Source of the DNA: Pyricularia pennisetigena
Lineage: Eukaryota > Ascomycota > Sordariomycetes > Magnaporthales > Pyriculariaceae
Reading direction: 5' to 3'
DNA length: 64,000 bases
Assembly: GCF_004337985.1 (NCBI RefSeq)
Contig: NC_043741.1
Coordinates: forward strand, 5,060,140-5,124,139
Shown here: positions 55,536 through 64,000 of the stretch, piece by piece
Numbering within the stretch: position 1 is the first letter of the stretch
How the letters are laid out: each line of letters starts with the position of its first letter
The notes under the pieces: generated by a model
What the model was told of the DNA's origin: nothing
Database searches by the model: none
Seen by the model: the letters and a program-made list of their open reading frames with translations, nothing else
Translations under genes and position numbers: made by a program

Positions 55536-57415
55536 GACTGCACCTGTGGGTTGTCCCAATGCCTATGCGGCCGTCATTCCTTTCCACCTCCTCGTTGCCG
55601 GCGTTGTCGGCAGGTCTTCCCGTTGGCGATTGGCAACAAAATGGGTGCCGGTTCGGATCGATTGCGGCGGGTTTCGTGTGGGTTGCCTCGTCGTAATGCG
55701 TGCGTTCTCGTTAATGAAACTGTACTTCTTATTTTTTTTTTTTTTTGATCCTTTGCTTTTTTTTTTAAAAGTCTGTTTTTGTTTTATAATTTTCGTCAAT
55801 GGAATCGTGGCAGATGCGAAGGTGCTCGGCGCGCTGCAGAAGGCACGCAATTGGCCTTGGACAATCGAAGTCGTCGGGTGATGGTGAAGAATTGGCACTG
55901 AAAGGACACAGCAAACAGGCGATTCGAGGTGCCCAGAAAGACCCTCCCTCCCCTAAAACTTCATGGCCTGGATTTGGCGGTTCGTTGGTGTGGATCAAAA
56001 TCAAAAGCGCCACTACCATCCATCCATGCTCCCAGCGAGCCAGGCCTCCATACTCCTCAAGTATTAGCCCCTTGCCGAGCCAGAGTTCCCGTGTGGTGGA
56101 GTTTTTGCCGGTTCGCTTTGGGGCAGCCCCACCACTAGCGACTCAGACCGCTCCGTGATAGGTAAAAGCAGGCTCCTAGTGGAGGCCATGGTTGCTGGAC
56201 TGTCTTGGCTTTGCTGATTGGAGCAGTGTGGCGCAGAGTGCACGACTCACAAACAAGAACTGGGAAAGATGTCCGATTGATGTTGCTGGCCGTCACACTG
56301 ACTGTTTTCAAAGGGACGGAAAATGCAACCGAAATTTGGCTTTTCTACCATTTTTCCCCCCCTGTGTGATTAGAGAGTTGCAAGCAACGCGTTCGACAAA
56401 TATCGATCCAACCGGCGCCTTCTACCAATGCTCAACTGCAAGCCGTCTGTCAGACCCTAGATCACAAACGCGCCGGCTAAGAGCCACGTCCATCAGGTGG
56501 CACGGCGCAATGGCTTTGTTGGCTTGTGAATGACGTATTGAGTGCTTTCTTCTGCACTTCTTTGCATTCCAACCTGGAAAGGACCAGTTAGGTAAACTTT
56601 GATCTCCCATGGTTGCACTCTCGTCTAGAGCCAAGTTATTTACCCTTTGTCCCCTCCAAATGTGAGACGGCAGGTCCCCACAATTGCCCGCCAAACACTG
56701 AGGCCTCATTCAACATCCAGCCAATGGCAATAGCCAGATGATCTGGTGGTTGCCCCGCCGTCTCTGATATGCAATGTACAGTACTGGTTCGAAGTGCAAA
56801 GCATTTTTTTTTTTTTTTTTCAGAGTCCTGCTTAGATCGACATGTTCTCTCTTTAGCTGTCAAAACATCAGTCCCATGCAGCCCTGTATGGATAATCGGC
56901 TGTACCGAAATTGTAACGACTCAATCTACATTCAAGACGCTTTTGCGACTCGAGAATGATGTCAGGTTGCAGACTGAACATCACGTGACCTAGGGAACGT
57001 GAGAGGACAAGTCGCCTTGGAGCAGGCTGGACAGTTTGGTCTAGATAGTCTAGACTGCCTAATTGATACTAAAGCAAATAGTCGGTTGCGACGACCTCAG
57101 GGGCCAAGTCTGGGATTTCCGCGGCAAGCTTTACAAATACTCGTTACTCGATTTCCGCCTTGCGCCAACTTTCTTTCGCAGTCATGGGAATAAAATAAGC
57201 ATCTCAGGCAGGCTAATGAATGCCAGTCACTGCCTGTGATGCTTCATCCCTGCGACATTGATGACACAGGGATCGGCGGCGAGAACATCCAAAAGAGGAA
57301 TGTCCTCGTGTCCCAACCCTAACCCTCTTGTGTGTGACATAACATGCCCATCTCCCAATCCAATCCTCCAATTTGGCAAAGGGATCGTATGGGCGTAACT
57401 TTGTCCTTTTTTTTT
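55536..57415. other. intergenic region, no gene seen
   Basis: May contain the first exon of the membrane protein gene near 55.56-55.9 kb. T-rich runs lie at about 55731-55766 and 56805-56820. A telobox-like CCCTAACCC lies near 57316. Confidence 0.4.
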
Positions 57416-57670
57416 TTATGGGACAGGCATCAAAAGAGCGGCATGACAGGCCGCCTGGCAACTTCCAAAGGCCGTGTTGCATGCAACGACTGTGGCAGGT
57501 GCCGTTGCTCCCGCCGTGGCTCCCCAAGTAGCCCCTGCAGCGGTATAGCACGCCATGACAACTGCACAGCAACCTGCCTGGCAGACGCCGTATGCGGCTG
57601 GGCCGGCTAGGGCAAGGCCGTTTAGGACGGCAGTGGCCATGATAACTTTGGCAATTGCCGAGTAGTGCAT
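57416..57670 (-). CDS. small secreted Cys/Ala-rich protein (zygote-specific-like fungal family)
   Basis: 84 residues, single exon. Signal peptide about 1-22, then a mature peptide starting GPAAYGVCQAGCCAVVMACY, a Gly/Ala/Thr-rich middle (WGATAGATAPAT), and a second Cys group ACNTAFGSCQAACHAA. Seven Cys in two clusters. From recall this pattern is a common small fungal family often annotated 'zygote-specific class V copy B' by distant similarity to an algal protein. Its role is unknown; it is predicted extracellular. The close stop TAA 57416 and the ATG context are good. Confidence 0.75.
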   Translation of the reverse strand: MHYSAIAKVIMATAVLNGLALAGPAAYGVCQAGCCAVVMACYTAAGATWGATAGATAPATVVACNTAFGSCQAACHAALLMPVP

Positions 57671-59402
57671 TGTGAGGGCGGAGGTATGATCCGTGGATGG
57701 TTTGGTTAAGGTCCGCTTTGTCGACTGTTGTATGGAGAGGTTTCGTAGTTGGCTTCTATTTCGGGACCGTCACTATTAACATATGGCACCGCTCTATACT
57801 CTATATCAAGCACTGGCTCTCTGCTAAATATGGCTTGTGTTAGTGAACGCGCGATGGCGAGGGTGTGATAATGTTGATCTTGCGTATTGGAAGTGATGTG
57901 TGGTAGGCAGACGAAGTCTGAGGCGGAATGATGGTGCATGAGTGCGTTATTTTATATTCATTTGCAATAAAGAGTATGTAACACTCGGAATCATGTATCG
58001 AACGGTAAGGCGGTGGAACGTCCGATCAGGCCAATCTCAGCACAACCTTTGCTATACTCTACGTACGATTGGTTTGCAACTACTACGATGATCCCCTGCC
58101 CCCTCCCCCCTCCCCCAAAATGGAAATTTCAACAAAGTAGAGTTTTTATCGCAGCAACTCTCATCTTCGATTGTATATCCAATGCCAAGTAAAGGCCGAT
58201 CCTCAAGTTCCATTCGGCACACAGGCCGCTGTTGTATTGGTTCGTATGAGCCGGTCTTCACCAAATCCAAATTTTCCAGTCAGTAGCTCTGTGCATCTCT
58301 CAAACTGATGTCAGTATTAAAGAATGCATTTTACAGATCCCCCTAAGATAAGCAGGTATGTGTTGTACAACAGTTGACGTGATCCAAAACGAACCCGCTG
58401 CGCTCACCCGGCCATCTATGAGCGGCCTTAGCAATGGCAGGAGATCACAGTATCCAACAGAACAAAAGGTCTGCTAGCAATGACGCTCATATCGGTTGCA
58501 AGACTGCACTGGAACAGGGTGGCTGTTCTTCGGATCCTTCCATAATAGTACGTAGAGTGGAAGCAGGTGTGAAATGCTGGTGGCTTCCATAGAGCCCGGC
58601 CAAACGGCCAACTCTATGGCAAACAGAGAAACCATGCAGCGTCGAGGTCACGGTCGCTTGCAGCAGACATCCAACCACGATAGTCGGCTGAGAATCTCAA
58701 GGCGGCCACCCGCTCTGCGGAAATTCTCTTCCGTTTGACAAGAGATGTGAGTGGCAATCTATCACCCGGATGCCGCCCTGAACTTCCAGATCCAAATGTC
58801 TCCCCAAATATTCGGATGATTACGTACTTCTGATCATGGCGGCACAGGAGGACAGGGCTCGCAGTCTCATTGCATGCTACATCCCATACGTTGGCATATA
58901 GGCGTAGATGTAATGCATATAAAAGACCAGGTGATTGACTATCTGAAGAGGCTGGTCGATGCGCTCACTGGGCCGGGTGCAAGTGGCTCTGGTATGGTTT
59001 GGAATCCATCTAGGAGGTCACAGCCATAGCAAAGAGAGTCTAGGCTTTATCATGGTCAGGTAGCCTGGCCTGGCCGCTGCAGACCATCTTATCTCTGCGC
59101 GGGGTAAAATGGAAATGCTGTCTTTGCTGCTGAGGCAGATTCGCGAATCGACCCAGGGGTATGGTAAAGAAAGAACAAAGAAGGAAAAGAGAGACAAAGA
59201 AAGGAAGAAAAAGAATCAAAACCAATCATTTCGAAAAAAAAGTCGTTTTAACATGATATCATTCGGACGAGAATCCATAGTCATTTTAGCTACCGCAATA
59301 TGGTCTGAACATAGCTTGATCTATAAGAGCGAAAAGCAACAGACGCTATTATGCAAGGGGTCAAACCCTTCTCGAAATATTCCAACAAAAACGCCAGCCG
59401 TC
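57671..59402. other. intergenic region, no gene seen
   Basis: No frame above background with domain support. The immediate upstream part (57.67-57.95 kb) is the promoter and leader of the small secreted protein. Confidence 0.45.
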
Positions 59403-60778
59403 TTACACCACCTTCCCATCGACCTCGGTCCTGTTGGCCGAAGACGCGTCCTTCTTGACCTCGTAGTCTTGGCTACCGCTCGCGCCGTCGTTGCTCCCGT
59501 TGCGCCGTGCGTAGTGGTCACTGGTGCCGTCGTTGTAGGCCACCGTGACGTCCTCAATCTCGTCGCCGACCTCCATCCACCTGTCGCTGGTGGCCGGAAT
59601 GGGGGAGAATCGACAGCAGAGGTAGTACACCAGCGAGGAGACGGTGAAGCCGGCAAAGAAGTTGAGTCGGTAGATGTAGGTCGCGCCAATGGGGACGTCG
59701 CGGCCGATGGCGCCGGCGAAGCCGACGACGTTGATGAGGATGCCGGCAATGTAGGCGGCATATGCGCGCCAGTGGATGCCCCACGTGAAGTAGTATGGTC
59801 CCGTCTTTCGGGCGTCGTACAGCTCCTTGATCTCGAGGTATCCGCGGCGGACGAACTGTGTGGTTGCATTTCTGTCAGTATCCACAAGAGGTAGGAAGAG
59901 GTGAGAGTCTGTTAAGGTGATGCATCACATACGTAGTAGTCGCAGATCATCACACCGGCGATGGAGCTCAGGAACACACTGTAGCTGGAGAGGTACGTCG
60001 TAAACTGGTTCGAATCCGTGAGCAGCGTGTAGGGGCACATGGCCAAACCCACAGCCGCGCAGATGTATCCTCCACGGCGGATGTTCAAGTATCGAGGCAT
60101 CAAGGCAGTCAGGTCCGTGCCTGCACTGACCGAGTTGGCAGCGATGTTGGTGCCGAGCTGTGCGAGCGCAAACGCCAGCCCAATGACAAAGGTGCCGAAG
60201 CGCTGCGCTGGGCCGCCCTCGTCAATGAACTTCTCGAGCAGCATCAGAGGGTCCCATACAGCCTCCCCGTAAATGACGGCCGATCCGGACGAGACGATGA
60301 TTCCGATGAAGGACGTAATGGCGAAGCCTACCGGGATGGTGAAAAGCTGCGACCAGAGGGCGTCCTTGGGCTTGGTTGCGAATCGAGTAAAGTCGGGGTC
60401 GTTGACGATGAGGGTCGCAAAGTTGGAAATGCTGCTCATGACGCCCAGTACAAACTCCCAGGCCAATTTGCTACCACCTATCTTAGCAGGCTGTTGCACA
60501 ATCGGCCCTACACCACCAGCCCTTACTACGGCCCAGATGAGGAAGGCGATGGCGGCGACGGGAACAAAGTAGGCCTTGACGGTGAAAAGATGGCGAATTT
60601 TGTGAACGGGGAACCAGATGGCTGGTAGGGATACCAGCCAGAATAGGAAGAACGAGACATAGTCGGCAGTTGTGGTACCTGAGCCTTCCGGGAAAGTGTT
60701 GGGGATTGTATTGCGATCCTGTAACGACGGTTAACCACTCTGTCCGCTCGTTTGACGTTCCCAAAAATTTCCGAGCAA

Positions 60779-60813
<35 letters not shown>

Positions 60814-61403
60814 CTTACCCAGTTTAACGACATGGATCGGATCATGATGTAAACACATCTGCCACCGATATACGACTGCACGCCATACCAGATGCACGCC
60901 ATGGCGGCGCGGTTGAAGACGGGCCAGAGGTTTCCCCAGATGCCGAATGAGGATCGCGCAACGACGGGGAACCCAATGTGGTAAGTGGCACCAATGCGAC
61001 CGGTGAGGACGATAAAACATCCGGCGATGGTATATCCTATCCATACACATAGCCAAGATTGCCACCATGAAAGGCCGTTGTATACCATGGACGAAGAAAT
61101 CATCCACGTATTGATGTTGAAACTGTCAGCGATCCAGAAGCCGACAAAGTTCCAGGGGCCCCATTGGCGCCTTTCTGGCTCGACGGGTTTGAGATCATGG
61201 TTTGTCAACTGTTTTTTTGGTGTGCTTTTGGGTTAGTGGTGTCTATATGAAAAGAAGGGGGAACGGATTCATGATCTCCTCATTTGTAGACTCCGTTTCT
61301 GTCGATATCGACATACCATCAACTGCCCGGTGGTCAGACCAGGCTCTGCCTCGACGGCCAACTTGTCCGACCATTTTCGCAGCCTTGCGCCCCTTTGCGA
61401 CAT
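59403..61403 (-). CDS. NCS1-family nucleobase/allantoin-type permease
   Basis: Plasma-membrane symporter of the Fur branch of nucleobase:cation symporter-1 (uracil, allantoin, uridine or related substrates). Four exons: 61403-61317, 61208-60819, 60718-59933, 59855-59403; 571 residues. The ATG at 61403 is chosen because it begins the cytoplasmic tail [15 protein letters not shown]; an upstream TTG is ignored. Landmarks: [16 protein letters not shown]…[13 protein letters not shown] (helix 1), [33 protein letters not shown] (loop-helix 3), [13 protein letters not shown], then [15 protein letters not shown] with [20 protein letters not shown], and DYYFVRRGYL. The C-terminal about 50 residues are polar and acidic. 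The intron at 60818-60719 holds a 31-base A tract (sense strand). Substrate cannot be told from sequence alone. Good overall length. Confidence 0.9.
60781..60811. repeat. 31-bp poly-T tract inside the permease intron
   Basis: In the sense strand a run of A directly after the GTAAGATA donor. It lies within 60719-60818, so it makes up a third of the intron. Confidence 0.85.
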
Positions 61404-64000
61404 TGCGACGGCTGGGAAAAGGTAATCGCGGCACACCCAATAGCAAGAGGCGGGGTTTTTGGTGGCAGGGTCGAGGTTGGGGTAGATAAGCTCTGTCAAG
61501 CCAGGGAGTCGTCGGTCCCAGTGCTATACTGGCTTTGATCGATCTAAGCTAAAACACACGGCAAAAGCATGCGCACCAAATCGGAGCGGTAACTCTCTCG
61601 TATGCGAAGCCGAGTAGCTCGGGTTTATTCGACTCTATCTGGGGTTGATATTAGTGTCAGTAAAGACGAACAGAAACATTGGGAATAAAAAGAAAAAAAA
61701 AATGTTTGTAAAAAGAAAGATCTGCGCATCGCGTGGTGCTTTGCAGCAGAAATCTACCGTCCCTCGTCCCAAATGTAAATTGCAACGCGGGATGACGCAT
61801 GCATCACCTTCAAACGACGCGGTGGTACGAGAGGATTGCAAGAGTGGATGAGTGGATGATCAGCAACTTACACACGACTGGTGATGTCAATGCGAATTGG
61901 AGTCCAGGGTCTCAACGCTCCACGACGTCTGGGCAAACAGTATATCTCCTCGGTGAGAGTTGTCGACAGTTCGGTGCTGCCACGGTGAACAAAACCGACT
62001 TGACTGAACCGGACGGGTTTGGACAGAAAGGGACACACATTTTGACGCGAGCAGAATGGCACGAGGGCTGGGGAATATAGTACTTGATAAGAATCGCAAC
62101 GAGAATACCGAGATGGGTGCCACCACCATTGATCAACGGCCTGCCGTTGGCGCTATTGCTCTCGCCCAATCCATATCCTTCTTGGCACCCGCCGCCCCAG
62201 AAGAAAGAGAAAAAAAAATCACCCCGGCATTGGATTTTGCGGAGATGCGAGCTATCAAGATACAAACGTTGCATGCCCCCACATGCAAGCAAGAACTTAT
62301 CAGTTGATTCCTTTCTTGGGGCGCCACTCAAAACGGGATGTATGCAGGGTTGATGTCGACTACTGTTGGTGTCGCCGCTAACCGGAGGCGAATGTACCAG
62401 GCTTGGCCAGTAAAAAGGACGAACGGGGGTAGTTTAACAAACGTTATACGGATGAATAATAGGTAGCTAGTGCGGCGATAGACCAGACACAAGACACTCA
62501 CGGCACCTTGGCTTTTTTTTTTTTTTTTTTTTTTTTTTTTTCGCGGCGACGCTGGACCAAATAAAAAGCAGGACAAAGTGTTGACCGAGTTAATATATGT
62601 GAACCTGCGATTGCCAGGAATATCGCGAGGATCTTGTATGTCACTGACTCGGCGCAACAGCAACATCAATGTCGCTACGCGTTCAATCCTTAAATTGTTG
62701 ATAGCAAGTCGTCAGCTCAAATGTCGACCGAGGGGGCGGCAATTGGATATCGATCGACTTGGATCAATTGAATATTTTGTGGATAAGCCGACCGTGGGGC
62801 TTATCAGTCCTGCAGCCAAACCCCTCTCCCGCCACCATCTAGCGAATCTTCAATTGATCACATTTAGTTTTACGTATTCGGTTTTTTTTTTTTCCTTTCC
62901 TTTGTTGTTTCAATCACACGTGGTCGGCTCAATTACCCACATCGGCACCTGCTTGCTAGTCTATTTGTAGACACTCAAACCTACCAGACCTGCATAGTGC
63001 ACGCGACTCTTTATGTAGCGGTATATCCTCTTATCTCATATCTGCGTGCTACTGCGACGCATTTTCAGCTGGGCTAGCGACCTTTTGTCGGGTTTCTTGG
63101 CACCTGAAAAGACAATTGTAACCCGTCGGCTAGTGATTTTTGGTAACGTCGATATCTTTTGGCGACCGGTAAGCGCCGGACAGCGGTGATAAAGGCGGGG
63201 ATTGTGAGCAGCTAGAGAAGAAAAAAAAGTGCCATGGCGTCCTCGTTGGCTTATATTCTGGCATCTTACCTGCCGTCGTACCCTTTCATCACCTTAGTTC
63301 ACATACGATTCAGCCGTCGTGCGGGTCCTCCGCGTCTCACTCTCCGCGGACGGGCGAAATGGTGCTCGAAGTAGGCATTACCCAAGGTAATCTTCTCATC
63401 ATGAGATGCGTCATCTTAGATCACACATCCTTCCCGTAATCAGCCCTATAAAGTATTGTGTATGCTTGGTGATCAAAAGCCTTACCATCCTTGCCGCTGA
63501 GTTGCACCGCCGAGTCGCGAGTCCCTCAGTTCGGTCCTTGACAGATTACCACATACGGAAATATTCGGGGGTAGAAAACGCCCTACATGTCAAATAGCGG
63601 ACAGGGAAATCAGGCACCGACTGACGCAGGCATATGTTGTGCGACTCTTCGGTATGACTTGGGAAAGACCCTCTCTTACCAATGTTCTTACTTCTATGAT
63701 GGCGATGACAGTACATTGGGCCCCCGGTGGGCTTCGGGGCGTCAGCTTACTTGATTGTATAGCTTAAGGTAAACCCTCCCTGGGAGAGGTTTTTCCGTGG
63801 GGAGGCTTAGAGGTATTTGGCGGTGGGGAGCAAAGCAAAGAACTTCTGACGCTAGCTCGAGGCTAACAGAGGTTCTTTTCGCGTGGTCATTGAAGCCCCT
63901 GCCTGTCCTTTCCCTAATGTTGCAGTGCGCCCTTAGCAAAAGTCACTGCCTCCATTGTTTTGTCGAGAACGTCTACTTGCATATCATGTTCGATCAGATT
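61404..64000. other. intergenic region, no gene seen
   Basis: 2.6 kb downstream of the window's last gene start. It has a 29-T run at 62513-62541 and a T/C-rich run near 62881. Short frames overlap with no domain, and the 63.2-64 kb part has no good reading frame. Promoter of the permease at the left end. Confidence 0.45.

Overview
The window looks like a chromosome arm segment from a filamentous ascomycete, most likely a Sordariomycete. The genes have short introns (GTAAGT-type donors, CTAAC-type branch points). There is a long AT-rich block of repeat-induced point mutation (RIP), and the repertoire is typical of plant-associated fungi: small secreted cysteine-rich proteins, a seven-helix rhodopsin-domain protein and a PIR-type wall protein. 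Two mobile elements point, by inference only, towards Magnaporthales. One is a 7.25-kb Ty3/Gypsy chromovirus with an extra domain between gag and protease, as described for Pyret. The other is a 1858-bp Fot1/Pot2-like transposon with a 535-residue transposase.

Layout. 1-5.8 kb holds housekeeping genes: a 5'-truncated acyltransferase of the DHAP/glycerol-3-phosphate type, pantothenate synthetase (opposite strand), and a secreted DJ-1/PfpI-like protein. 5.8-8.0 kb is AT-rich and empty except for the start of a small secreted-protein gene at 7991. That gene is cut inside its signal-peptide region by a Gypsy retrotransposon at 8043-24475, and its other part resumes at 24481. The retrotransposon was itself hit twice: by a 1934-bp inverted-repeat DNA element (8753-10686, 9-bp target duplication) and by a second copy of the same retrotransposon in opposite orientation (14350-21602, 5-bp target duplication). 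Removing both insertions leaves about 7232 bp, against 7253 bp for the inner copy. Both copies are riddled with stop codons. They carry gag, an extra domain, protease, RT, RNase H, integrase and chromodomain, plus a degraded antisense reading frame near the 3' LTR.

24.7-28.4 kb contains relatives of the inverted-repeat element and an intact, un-RIPped Fot1/Pot2-like transposon. 29.5-43.2 kb is an accessory zone: secreted proteins at 29532, 36966 and 42958, a rhodopsin-domain membrane protein, an O-methyltransferase, a secreted-protein gene with one in-frame stop (38614), and a remnant of a carotenoid oxygenase (about 41.4-42.0 kb). 43.5-46.3 kb holds unrecognised, probably decayed reading frames.

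47-61.4 kb returns to ordinary genes, all on the minus strand: a GPI-type PIR-like wall mannoprotein, a WBP4-like U1-type zinc-finger splicing protein, a large seven-helix membrane protein, a small secreted protein of a Cys/Ala-rich fungal family, and an NCS1 nucleobase-type permease. 61.4-64 kb has no gene I can support.

How the genes relate: I see no co-regulated pathway cluster. The main story is genome conflict: an effector-like gene lost to transposition, RIP of the invaders, and a later intact transposon beside them.
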